Positions 1 to 11,050 of a stretch of 64,000 bases of DNA are shown here, piece by piece. The notes beneath the pieces are model-generated. The model searched no databases and was not told the DNA's origin. It saw only the letters and a list, made by a program, of their open reading frames with translations. Origin of the DNA: Dipteronia dyeriana (Eukaryota > Streptophyta > Magnoliopsida > Sapindales > Sapindaceae); contig CM065295.1 of NCBI GenBank assembly GCA_032871835.1, positions 38,996,360-39,060,359 on the forward strand, written 5' to 3'. Position numbers and translations under genes: made by a program. The number at the start of each line of letters is the position of its first letter. Position 1 is the stretch's first letter.

Positions 1-1
1 T

Positions 2-874
2 CTTTATATACCCTTGCATGTTCCTAACAATATTTGGAAGGACTTGTCTATGGATTTTTTGTTGGGGCTCCGTACCCAGAAAGAAGTAGATTCGGTGTTT
101 GTGGTGGTTGATAGGTTCTCAAAAATGGCTCACTTCATCCATTGGCGGAAGACCTCTGATGCTTCACACATAGCCCGGCTATTCTTCAGAGAAGTGGTCT
201 GACTACATGGGGTGCCACTGTCAATTACTTCTGATCGTGACATGAAAATCCTTAGCCACTTTTGGCTGACCTTATGGAAGATGTTTAATACGTCTCTGAA
301 ACGTAGTACTACTGCACACCCCCAAACTGATGGACAAACAAAAGTGACGAATAGCACCTTGGGAAATCTGGTCCGTTGCGTTTGCGGAGATAAGTCGAAA
401 CAGTGGGATCATGCATTACCTCAAGTTGAGTTTGCCTACAATAGTGATGTACATAGTGCCAAAGGAAAATCCCTTTTTTCTGTGACATATGTATCACCAC
501 CGAAGCATACTATGGATTTAATTCATTTACCAAAGGGTCAGGGAGTTAGTGTTGCTGCAGAAAATATGGCTACTCAGGCTCAAGCGGTGCAAGTAGAGGT
601 GAGGAAGAAACGGGAAGAAACCAATGCAAAATAAAAGGCAGCTGCAGACAAGCATAAGCGTCAGAACGTGTTTGAGGAGGGCAACTCAGTAATGGTTTTC
701 TTACGCAAAAAAATGTTCACAGTTGGGACTTATAACAAATTGAAGCCCGGGAAGTATGGTCCGTACAAGATACTGAAGAAGATTAATAATAATGCTTATA
801 TGATCGACCTGTCAGAGACCATAAAGATTTCAAATAATTTCAATGTTGCGGATTTGTTCCAGTATCATATGTGA
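2..874 (+). pseudogene. Ty3/gypsy chromovirus integrase, C-terminal relic
   Basis: This is the 3' end of a gag-pol polyprotein, cut off by the window start. One reading frame runs through the whole stretch, with in-frame stops at 200-202 (TGA) and 632-634 (TAA). Integrase core motifs are recognisable: an Asp in SMDFLLGL, a second Asp in SDRDMK, and HPQTDGQTK. In the last one, the position that is normally the catalytic Glu (GQTE) reads Lys. The C-terminal part ([16 protein letters not shown], then [11 protein letters not shown] and a stop at 872-874) resembles the end of chromovirus integrases of the Reina/CRM type. Integrase would join element cDNA to the host chromosome in the nucleus. This copy is dead: two stops and a lost catalytic residue. 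The lineage is inferred from the C-terminal motif and is less certain than the integrase call. Confidence 0.85.
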
Positions 875-1285
875 ACTTGTTTCTTTTTGTAAGAATAGGT
901 CTAGTTACATATGGACTTTTTATTAATGTCCAATGGATTTAATAAAATAAGAAAAATAATATATGGCTCATATAAATGTGTTGGGCGGCAAGGCTATTTA
1001 GAATAGCTTAATTATATTTTTTACTTTATTATTTAATGAAATGGAAATTAATTAATTTGGTGATTAATTAATTATTTAATTAAAAGTCAAAAAAAATTCT
1101 AATAGGAGATGGTCTCCTAATATTATACTATTGTTGGTAGTATAATTAATATTAAATACTATATTTGATAAGTAGATAAATAAAAAGTCTTGTTTATCTA
1201 ATCAAATTAAGAAGTCTTTAATATGGTTACAAATACACTATTGAGTTGGATTATGAGTCTTGGTGTAGGATAGAATTCCTTTTAG

Positions 1286-1400
1286 AAAAGGATTCTTAAC
1301 CACCAAGTAAATCCACTTAAGGAAATGATTCTTAACAACCAAGTAAATCATTCTTACGAAATGTGATCCTAATATTTATTCTATGAAGATTTCAGCCAAC

Positions 1401-1457
<57 letters not shown>

Positions 1458-1548
1458 AGGATAGATTTCTTTTTAGATAAGGATTCTTAACAACCAAGTA
1501 AATCCATCTAAGAAAAGGATTCTTGTCAACCAAGTAAATCCTTCTTAG
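1286..1548 (+). repeat. 36-bp repeat unit, four copies split by (TA)n
   Basis: Four units share the core GATTCTTAACAACCAAGTAA followed by ATCC and a Ct-rich tail. Two are at about 1286-1358 and two at about 1477-1548. Between them lie unrelated sequence and a (TA)n run at 1403-1455. The units differ by a few bases each. They lie inside the probable LTR. Confidence 0.7.
1403..1455. repeat. (TA)n microsatellite
   Basis: An uninterrupted AT dinucleotide run of about 53 bp inside the probable LTR, between two pairs of 36-bp units. Confidence 0.95.
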
Positions 1549-2112
1549 AAGAGGATTTATGATCATATATATACATGTATGCTAATTTCGGCTACCATAG
1601 AAATTTTGAGGGAGAAAAATCTCATTTCACTCTAGACAAAATTCGATCAACTCTAAGAAATAGTGTGAGATTCTACAAAGAAGAAAAGGAAGAAAGAACG
1701 TTTAGTTTTCGATAGTACACTAGTAGCCTTTATATTAAAAGGTTTTGTGTACAACATCGAATCAAGAGTCACGTGAGTTTCAATCAAATTGATTGACAAT
1801 TCACAAGTGACCTAACATTCTTTGTTTTCTTCTTGGAGGTTATTGTAACTAACAAGGAGAAAGATTTTGTTTGTTTCCATCCTCATGTATATAATTTAAA
1901 GAAAAGGAGCCCACACTCCTAGGTGATTCACGTCCGTGATTAGATTGGAAGATCTTACGGAATTAATTCAGCGTTTGTTCAATCGTCACGAGAAAAAGGT
2001 ACGATACTTTTTATATACATCAATTAATCTAGAGTTAAGGTTCTTGTTATTCAAAGAGAAATTTTTTATTTATACGAAACCCTAATTTCATAAATTTTTC
2101 ACGCTTCCGTCA

Positions 2113-4182
2113 CGCGAGGTTTTTCCCTACGAAGACTGCATGCTTGGTAGTTATGATTTTGTTGTTTTTAACACGGATGGTTTAGGATTTCTAAATCATG
2201 GAATGTTTGGCCTTCTGTAGTTAATAGGACCCATTCAAAAGTTTGGGACTTCTCATTAATTTACCACATGGCCTACTTTTGCCTTTGTATCCATAATTCT
2301 TCCTTTCGGATAAGTGATAAGTCACTGCTTAGTACAGGTTTATTTTTGCTAGAAAAGGAAGGTAGGGAAGGTACTTAATTGTTTTTCCTATGCATGATAG
2401 ATCATGTAACTACATGCTACTAGCTCATTATTATTTCATCTGGGATCCCCCTTTCTAAAATGTTCTATGTCAAGCCTTTTCTTTTCTTGTATCTTGGTTG
2501 GTGTGTTGAACTTATCTTGAATCTATATATTTTAACTATTACATTATATGTTGATGAACCTAATGTTTATTCACGCATGTTAAATGAGAACTAGCATGTG
2601 CTGCTGAAAATTTCTAAGTGTTTCCCCTGTATTGTTCAGAGTTTTGATCAGAAAAAGAATTGAAGATATCGTCTGGATGACTTTATATCGCTTTGTATAT
2701 TCTTACAGTCTGATCGGTATGTATCAAATTTAAGTGTATGCTTAATGTTTGCATGTTCTGGGTGCACATACCGTCAAAACATATCCATGTCAAATTTGAA
2801 TGTAGCTTTTAGAATTTATGCCTTCTGTTGATTATTGAGTGATATTTAATGTGTAAACCATGTTGTTCATCACATGAATCTGCTTGATTCGTTTGATACA
2901 GCTAAGCAGGGCAGAATAACACTTGATCTCAATCAATGTCTTTTGCAGTGAGTATATTTATCGATTAAAAACATTGGCGAACTATCTAATTGCAAGCTTC
3001 TTTTATGGCATTAATGCATCATCTAATAAACATAATTCACTTGCCAACTGTAGAATATAAATCAAGCTCAAAACTTGCCAAGTTATCTATATTATAAATC
3101 ATAAAAATTGACCTATCATTAAAAAAAAAGGAAAATCCTCAAATGTTTTCTAGTTTCAGAAATCCTCAAATTGACCTATTATAGAAAAATTAAATTATGT
3201 TTGTAAAATTGCATCTTTTGTTTATTTAGTTGCCTACTGGTTTGACATTTTGAAGTATGATTATCAAATGTTACTCAATTACATGATAAAATTCTCTCCA
3301 AGAATTGCATCTTCTGTTTATTTAGTTTAATACAAGGTTGTTTTTCATAATTTTATATAGACTTGGTATAAAAGTTAAGAATAATTTTCTTTATATTTTA
3401 TTAAAGAAGACGAAGCTATATATATACATAAAGAGACTTGAAGAAGTCTGAATTTAGTATTACTAAGAATCCTAAATTAAGTAGAAACCGTAACAAGAAA
3501 TATCCTAAATTAAGTAGAAAACCGTAACAGGAAATCCTAAGTTTAGAAGTATGACAACAGCTGCTCTAGATAATGAAATACAAAGAGAACTAATATAACT
3601 AAACTACATTAACTTTTACACTTGGTTGCATGTAAATGGTCAAGGAGTGTTTTTTTTTTTAAAAAAAACATTCCATGCAAGCATTTGTAAATATACAGGT
3701 AATGACATGATTCTATAATAGTATTGCTGGAGAGTTTGTGTGAAAAAGATATTAGTGAGCAAGGTCCCTTTTGATGCACCCTACTTGTGACCTTCAAATT
3801 CTTAATTATGCTAGAGACACGTTATTAAAGTGTCAGCAAGGTTGTTGGTTGTAGTGTAATATGCTTAGTATAGCACTTCATTTGTTTTTCTTGTTTTCTC
3901 TTATTTTCTTAATTCATAAACCTTTATCAACAAAATTTTAGGTGTACGTGAGCTTTGCATATATTTTCATTTTACTGCTTCTAATTTGGCTTCATTTGTA
4001 TTGTATCATGCTTCTGTTATGATTTTTGAGAGTTTTGTTAGTTGAGGTGATTAGTTTTTGTCTTTGCATAAATTCCAGTCAGTGTAAGACTTCCATTTTT
4101 TATCCTTGAATAAATTTTAATGTTGTCTGTGCAGAGAATCTCATAAATGTATTGTTTTGTTGTGTCTCAATTGCTTATGCTA
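2113..4182. other. AT-rich DNA without a recognisable gene
   Basis: There is no long ORF. Short stretches near 2640-2950 look exon-like: a CAG/GT-flanked piece reads AKQGRITLDLNQC with a GTGAGT-like donor after it. They may belong to the same decayed gene as the relic at 4183-5090. I could not identify them. A run of T at about 3650-3669 faces a run of A. Confidence 0.4.
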
Positions 4183-5092
4183 GGGAAATCCATCATAGTA
4201 ATTACTAACAAGATTCAGGATGAGGATGTTGATGGTGATATGTTGAACATTGGTTAGCCTGAGGATTTTGTTGAAAAAGCTAAGATAATTAGAACAAAGA
4301 CACAATCCATGATTTGCTAAGTATAAGGATTTTCCAACAGTTTTACCACATGTTAGTCATATGGCATTCACCTATATGGATGCAATCTTATTAGCATTGA
4401 TGATTAAGTTAATCGAATTTAGCATAAGTGAAAGATTTGAAACGTTGATTTTTATTACTTTGTCATTTCGAAATTTGAAATGCTATAATTTATTTGTTAA
4501 TTCCAATAATTCACTAGTGCCTTACATTTTTTCATCCTACAAAATTCATGTATATTTTATCTATCTATGTGGTTATGTATTCTATTTGTCAATAAGCTGA
4601 CTGTTATGTTATATATAAGTTGCATTGACTGCCCTAGCTAATCCACCAGACATTGTCATGCTTATTAGAAGTGGTTGAGAAATACTCAAAAGGTGTTTGT
4701 TTGTGGGCGTTCTTAATAGGAATAATTTTTAGCAATTATTTAATTGATGAGTAAAGGGTGTGTTTACGAAACCATTTGGGTTTTTTATGTGTGATCAACT
4801 TGTATTTGATGTCATATGGTTCTCTAGGCTTAAGACTCAAGAATATAAATGTCAAAATGTCATCTCATATAAATATTATTGTCAAGAATACCAGTCGTCT
4901 ATTTCTTTTGGCATTCTTACGTTTGTTTGTGCTGTTATTTTTGCTCACCTATGGAACAAGTGATTCTGAAAGTTTCGAGTCCTAATCTCTTGTTCAAGCA
5001 TATCTAATGTAGCTAAAGCTTACCATGTAGCCATGAAGCGCGCTTCCGCTGATTCCCTTGAAGGTCTTCCACATCTCCATATGATATATGTA
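4183..5092 (+). pseudogene. relic of an unidentified spliced plant gene
   Basis: Three coding-looking islands follow one another. The first (4183-4425) reads GKSIIVITNKIQDEDVDG and, after one stop and a one-base frame change, continues KDFPTVLPHVSHMAFTYMDA. The second (about 4621-4690) reads ALTALANPPDIVMLIRSG and then a stop. The third (about 4996-5092) reads NVAKAYHVAMKRASADSLEG then LPHLHMIY. Their composition is that of ordinary soluble protein and differs from the T-rich DNA between them, which would be introns. I do not recognise the family. Stops and the frame change show it is not functional as it stands. The nearby TEs share no motif with it, so a host gene fragment is the most likely origin. 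Confidence 0.45.
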
Positions 5093-5118
5093 AGTGTAAT
5101 GTGTGCAATTTTGATACA

Positions 5119-5392
5119 AAATGTAGTGTTTTCCTTTTTCTTGTTTCGTTTGTGTTAATTTACTTCTCATTCTTATTTGTAATAATTATTTTTTGAGACT
5201 TGCAATCGTAGTTGAAAGTGAATTATAGGTAAAAAAAAAAGTTTACAAAAATTGTCTAAATTTGTTAATTAGTGCATGGATGTGTTTTCCTTTCTTTTCT
5301 TTTTTTTTTTCGTTTGTGTTAATTTACTTCTCATTCCTGTTTTTAATAATTATTTTTTGAGACTTGCAAATGATATTGAAAGTTAATTTACT
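5119..5392 (+). repeat. tandem duplication of ~165 bp
   Basis: The stretch from GTGTTTTCCTTT through TTTTTTGAGACTTGCAA occurs at about 5125-5210 and again at about 5283-5370. A diverged poly-A and poly-T segment lies between. The two copies differ at a handful of positions. Confidence 0.75.
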
Positions 5393-5476
5393 ACTACAAT
5401 AAGTTGAAGTGCTCGTTTTGCCTTCACCCAAAGTTGCGAGTAAGTAGCCATATATAAAACTATTAATTGTAGTAGT
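5390..5476. repeat. short inverted-repeat unit, 11-bp ends
   Basis: ACTACTACAAT at 5390-5400 is matched exactly in reverse complement at 5466-5476. The 87-bp unit resembles a deleted CACTA-like end pair (ACTACTACAA), but no target duplication is evident. Confidence 0.35.
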
Positions 5477-5984
5477 CAAGTGAAATCAACAAGGAATTGT
5501 TAATAAGTAATAACATAAAATAAAAATAAAAAAATCATCCCCGTAAGAACTAATTAAAGATCCAAATCAAAGAGAATTTATGGAAGACCTGATCCGAGAA
5601 TATTTACTAGTCATCGGCTGAAGAGCTTGTGTTTCTGCTACCCAAAGTTACAAGTAAATATGCAACGATTTCTTCCCTTTTCTTGGACTCATGAAACATG
5701 GGATTTGACATAAAATAGTTTATTCTCAGTCTTACTGCAAGCAACAAACATGAGTTAAAAGGAAAGTTAAACTCGTTCAATCTACGTTAAAGCACCAATA
5801 ACATAAAATGCCCTTAGTTCAAGGAATAAAAAATCAACACGGTTCAACACACTTCCAACTTATAAAGTAGAGGAATTATTCCCTAACCAACAACATGAAT
5901 ATGAGAATGTAGCAGATTCGAATGGGATTACCTTTGGAGATGAAGAACGACCGTTAAGGACTGCTGCAAACAGTTTTTGGTGGG
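5477..5984. other. AT-rich DNA, no gene seen
   Basis: No ORF or family motif. At 5763-5795 there is an isolated stretch (AAACTCGTTCAATCTACGTT) that matches the 85-bp satellite monomer found 1.7 kb downstream. Confidence 0.5.
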
Positions 5985-6360
5985 AATATTATGTTTGAAA
6001 ATTTTTCTAGCGACCTAGGGTGTATATCGGAAAAATCACATTATTGTGACATCAAGGCGACCTGTAGGTCGCTTCAACAAGGTCGCTTTAGCGGAAAATG
6101 AAGTCATGTCATTAACGATTCAAGCTCAAGGCGACATACAGGTCGCCTTCTGTCATGAACAAGGGGTCACTTGAATGTCTCTATTGTCCCGGGTTTTGTA
6201 ATCGAAAACCTGAGATTATAGCGACTTCTAAGTGACCAAATCCAATGTCGCCTCGTGGTCGCTATAGTCTCGTTATTACAATTACAAATCGTACGCAATA
6301 GCGACTTTAGGGCGACCTTAGCACAAGTCGCCTCATGGCCGCTTATGACCTAGCCATTCA
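5985..6360. repeat. cluster of GCGAC motifs in both orientations
   Basis: GCGAC or its complement occurs about a dozen times in 370 bp. Several pairs form short perfect palindromes: GCGACCTGTAGGTCGC near 6058, AAGGCGACATACAGGTCGCC near 6130, and TAGCGAC paired with GTCGCTA near 6218-6266. Dense short motifs in both orientations are typical of the subterminal regions of CACTA transposons, where the element's DNA-binding protein docks. No CACTA termini were found at suitable distance, so the assignment stays open. Confidence 0.55.
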
Positions 6361-6624
6361 TTATGTTACCTGTCTATCCTCAATTGGCCAACCAAGTTTT
6401 GAGGAATATGAAACTTGTTAAACATAAAAACTATTTTGCCGAAAGCACCCCCAAATATGTTGTTCAAAGAGCCATATGTGTCGGGTACAGACTGAGAAGT
6501 TAAGTTAGTTATATTATACCGGTACGTTCATGGAAATTTTAGTTCGCTTGTTCATTAGGTTTATATAAATGTTAAACGTTACTGAACATGTTTTAGGTTA
6601 AACTTGTATAATCTATGTTCAAAT

Positions 6625-6671
6625 ATAAGACCTATAATTGAAACGTTGACTTGTCCAATTATAGGTCTTAT
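6625..6671. repeat. perfect 16-bp inverted repeat, 15-nt loop
   Basis: ATAAGACCTATAATTG at 6625-6640 is mirrored exactly by CAATTATAGGTCTTAT at 6656-6671. It lies in AT-rich DNA with no gene nearby, possibly as the remnant of a small inverted-repeat transposon. Confidence 0.8.
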
Positions 6672-7440
6672 GCATTTACGAATCACTAATCATGTTTACA
6701 AATTAGCATGAGCGGGAGAAATTATTGGGATTCCTGATTACTAAACATGCAATTAAGATGATTTGAATAAATTATTAATCCTAACATAGAATTACAAATT
6801 CTCTAGTAAAATTTACATTATTAAATATATATTTATTAATCATATATATTATTTGAATATAAAAAATAAAAAATTTAAACATTAGTGTCACACTTTTCGC
6901 CAAAAAGAACCATTTTCAAACGAAATAAGAATCTAATCCCCATTTTGATTATGTGTCACTAGATTGATGGTCATCAGGGTAAGTATCCTTTATATTATCA
7001 AGGGTCCATTTTCTTACATTGGTGGTTAAAGACTTCAAAATATTAATCGTCAACAACGTTCAAATTGTTCATGATAATATACGTTAACTAGTTCATCTCA
7101 ATCAAATGATAAACCAAAATTCCATCAAAACTCCCACAATACAAACCTTACCCCTATTCTAAGCAAAAAAAATATCCAAGATAAAATAACAAGAAATGAA
7201 ATCGAAACAAATAGCCAACTAAAAAATGTAAGTTGATTGATTTCATTTGTTTTTCTCAACTCTAATTTTATTTTTACGATTTTTATTGAACATATATAAC
7301 TGAACTATTTTTTACCAATTAAAGTTCAATGAATAGATTTAATAGATTACAAAAAACCCAATCCGTGTCTGAACTTATTTTTTACAAAGCATTACAATTA
7401 CGGTAACACATAATTTCTTTATAATTAATTTTTTACCAAG
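6672..7440. other. AT-rich spacer before the satellite
   Basis: No coding potential or RNA gene was seen. Satellite-like words (GTTAAAC, GAACATG) appear sporadically from about 6570, suggesting decayed array edges. Confidence 0.4.
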
Positions 7441-9815
7441 TATTAAGGCAAAAATCTATCCTACGTTGAACTTGTTCATGAAGGTTTACATTAACTTGTT
7501 AATCGAACTAGTTTTACGTCGAGATAATTGTTAAACTCGTTCAACCTACGTTGAACTTGTTCATGAAGGTTTACGTTTACTTGTTCACCTAACAAGTTTT
7601 ACGTTGAGATGAACGTTAAACTCGTTCAACCTACATTGAACTTGTTCGTGAAGGCTTACGTTAACTTGTTCACCGAACAAGTTTTACGTTGAGATGAACG
7701 TTAAACTCGTTCAACCTACGTTGAACTTGTTCGTGAAGGTTCACTTAAGTTGTTCACCGAACAAATTTTATGTTCAGATGAACGTTAAACTCGTTCAACC
7801 TATTTGAACTTGTTCCTGAAGGTTTACGTTAACTTGTTCACTGAGCAAGTTTTACATTCAATAAAACGTTAAATTTGTTCAACCTACGTTGAACTTGTTC
7901 GTTAAGGTTTACGTAAACTTGTTCAGTTTAATGTTGTTATGAACATTAAACTCGTTCAACCTACACTAAAACTTGTTCACCGAACAAGTTTTGCGTTCAG
8001 ATGAACGTAAAACTCATTCAACCTACATTGAACATGTTCGTTAAGGGTTACGTCAACTTGTTCATTGAACAAGTTTAATGTTGTGATGAACGTTAAACTC
8101 GTTCAACCTACGTTGAACTTGTTTGTGAAGGTTTACGTTAACTTGTTCACCGAACAAGTTTTATGTTCAGATGGACGTTAAACTAGTTCAACCTACGTTG
8201 AACTTTTTCGTGAAGGTTTACGTTAACTTGTGACCAAACAAGTTTTACGTTCAGATGAACGTTAAACTCGTTCAACCTACGTTGAACTTGTTCGTGAAGG
8301 TTTATGTTAACTTGTTCACCAAACAAATTTTACGTTGACATGAACGTTAAACTCATTCAACCTACGTTGAACTTGTTCGTGAATGTTTACGTTAACTTGT
8401 TCACCGAACAAGTTTTACGTTGAGATGAACGTTAAACTCATTCAACCTACGTTGAACTTGTTCGTGAAGGCTTACGTTAACTTGTTCACTAAACAAGTTT
8501 TACGTTCAGATGAACGTTAAATTCGTTCAACCTACATTGAACTTGTTCGTGAAGGTTTATGTTAACTTGTTCACCGAACAAGTTTTACGTTCAGATGAAT
8601 GTTAAACTCGTTCAACCTACGTTGAACTTGTTTGTAAAGGCTTATGTTAACTTGTTCACCGAACAAATTTTACATTGACATGAACGTTAAACTTGTTCAA
8701 CCTACGTTGAACTTGTTCATGTAGGTTTACGTTAACTTGTTCACTAAACAAGTTTTACATTCAGATGAACGTTAAACTCGTTCAACCTACATTGAACTTG
8801 TTCGTGAAGGTTTACGTTAACTTGTTCACCAAACAAGTTTTACGTTCAGATGAACATTAAACTCGTTCAACCTACATTGAACTTGTTCGTGAAGGTTTAC
8901 GTTAACTTGTTCACCAAACAAGTTTTACGTTCAGATGAACGTTAAACTCGTTGAACCTACTTTGAACTTGTTCGTGAAGGTTTATGTTAATTTGTTCACC
9001 GAACAAATTTTACATTGACATGAACGTTAAACTCGTTCAACCTACGTTGAACTTTTTCGTAAAGGTTTACGTTAACTTGTTCACCAAACAAGTTTATTAT
9101 TCAGATGAACGTTAAACTCGTTCAACCTATGTTGAACTTGTCTGTGAAGGTTTACGTCAACTTGTTCGTGAAGGTTTATGTCAACTTGTTCACTGAACAA
9201 GTTTAACGTTGTGATGAACGTTAAACTCGTTCAACCTACGTTGAACTTGTTCATGAAGGTTTACCTCAACTTGTTCGTGAAGGTTTATGTTAACTTGTTC
9301 ACTGAACAAGTTTAACGTTGTGATGAACGTTAAACTCGTTCAACCTACGTTGAACTTGTTCCAGTTTTTTCACTGAACAACTTTTATATTGAGATGAACG
9401 TTAAACTCGTTCAACCTATGTTGAACTTGTTCATAACGATTTACATTGACTTGTTCAATGAACAAGTTTAGAGTTAAGATAAACATTAAACATGTTCCAC
9501 CTACGTTGAATTTGTTTACCAAGGTTTACATTAACTTGTTCATTGAACAAGTTTAACATTATTAGATAAACGTTGAACTCGTTCAACTTACGTTGAACTC
9601 GTTCATGAAGATTTACGGTTACTTGTTCATTGAACATGTTTAATGTTCAAATGAACGTTAGAGTCGTTTAACCTACATTGAACTCTTTCTTGAAGATTTA
9701 CGTTGACTTGTTCAATGAACGAGTTTAACGTTCAACTTGTTCATATAAATTTACGTTGACTTGTTCACTAACGAGTTTAACGTTCATACGATTTACCTTG
9801 AACTCGTTCTTGAAA
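7441..9815. repeat. 85-bp tandem satellite array, about 27 copies
   Basis: The monomer is 85 bp, measured from successive GTTAAACTCG starts at 8261, 8346, 8431 and 8516. Each monomer contains two dyads: GTTCAAC-4 nt-GTTGAAC and CTTGTTC-3 nt-GAACAAG. Central copies are very alike. Copies become irregular at both edges (7441-7530 and about 9360-9815), with partial units near 9150-9300. Short ORFs read through the array because 85 is not a multiple of 3 and stops are rare in some frames; none looks like a protein gene. Confidence 0.95.
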
Positions 9816-10360
9816 TTCAAATTTTTTTATCTTTTTTATTTTTTTTATTTTTTTTATTTTAAGTAATAAAATTTATAATTTTCATTTATTTAAAATGTTT
9901 TTTTTCATTAATTTTTTATAAAATATGATTTTTTAATTATTGTGTAATATAATATAATTATATTATTAATATATATATATATATATTAATATATATATAT
10001 ATATATTAAATACAATAAAAATTTAAAAAAACTTACAGCAACCGGTCGAAACCGGTTTCTTTTTGTGGCTGTCAAACATTTTTTATTATTATTTATTTTG
10101 TTATCTTTTGTAGGTTTGTACGGTACAACACATATACCTTATCTGTTCCATATCCAAGGCCCAATATCTCAAATGAATGATGAGTCCATTTTGTTCCTAA
10201 GTTTGAACATGAATCAATCAGAACCAAATGTCAGACTTTGTCGGACTATTGTTCTTCTGTTTTATTCCCTAACAATAATGGAGTCAGACATTAGTTTCTC
10301 AAAAAGATCAATTTTTTATCAGGTGAGGCCCTACATAGTTCTCTGTTCTCAGAGCATATA
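9816..10360. other. AT-rich spacer and short inverted repeat
   Basis: T-rich and (TA)n-rich sequence up to about 10,020, then AACCGGTCGAAACCGGTT near 10,040. A possible small ORF (98 codons from 10,065) starts in leucine- and phenylalanine-rich sequence but has no recognisable motif. GTGAGGCC at 10,323 and GGCCTCAC at 10,361 form an 8-bp stem around about 30 nt. Confidence 0.4.
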
Positions 10361-10431
10361 GGCCTCACGGGTCATATAAACCTTTTTGGCTAAGATAAGC
10401 ATCAAATGTAGATCCTATCAAGGGTCTCTAA

Positions 10432-11050
10432 ACCTCATATAGAACTATGGCATCTAGCACACCTACTAGTCAAATGGAGGATGTATGTGTTTATTAGTGA
10501 TTATGCAATATAGTAGTGTAACACATGTCAATCAGGCATACAATTGACAAGAATCACAATTAATATAAACTCTCGAGTGCTAACCGCTCGGACACGCTCC
10601 TCAGTCCTCACCTGTAAATAGGTGAACCATATTAAAAAAAAAAAAAAATACAATTTGAACTTTGTTATATCATCTCTCTAGACTTTATCCCTAAAGATTT
10701 GATACTAATTTGAATGTCATAGTATAAACGACAACTGCCAATCGATTTTCCTGACGTATTTTCCTCTCTTTTGGGTACACCTTTACTTGAGAGAACCTCA
10801 ACGGCCCAAGTGGTGTGACATTATGAGAACATACATATAGCATAAAATAAACGTACAAAAGCCTGTCTCATAAGCATATTGAAAAGTCAACCTTCAGTCG
10901 ATATGGTTGCTTGACCCCTTTGACTTGACGTTGACCAAATTTATGTGTCAACAACTATCATCATCGTACTATTTTTTATTACTTTGTTTGATTTAATAAA
11001 AATAAAAACTGACATTATAAATCTTTATGTGAAATTTAATATATATAAAG
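10432..11050. other. non-coding DNA before the first RBOH exon
   Basis: No ORF of note. This would be intron of the RBOH relic, but the preceding exon is not found. A tRNA-like 5' half (minus strand, about 10,574-10,605) lacks the rest of a tRNA. Confidence 0.4.

Larger units (their letters stand above)
979..2112 (+). repeat. probable 3' LTR of the chromovirus relic
   Basis: About 100 bp after the integrase stop a segment begins with TGTTGGGCGGC. It runs through AT-rich DNA to a leader-like stretch ending TTCACGCTTCCGTCA. TG and CA termini, the position after pol, and the U5-like end fit a 3' LTR of about 1.1 kb. The 5' partner lies outside the window, so neither boundary nor target duplication can be checked. 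The exact ends are tentative. Confidence 0.5.

Noticed and set aside
7441..9815. CRISPR-like array
   Set aside because: The 85-bp units abut without unique spacers and the genome is a plant; it is a satellite.
10065..10361. 98-codon hydrophobic ORF as a gene
   Set aside because: No family motif, AT-rich low-complexity start and no conserved context.
10574..10605. tRNA-Ser-like 5' half on the minus strand (GTGTCCGAGCGGTTAGCA)
   Set aside because: No anticodon arm, T-arm or B box follows. It might be a SINE head, but too little is preserved.
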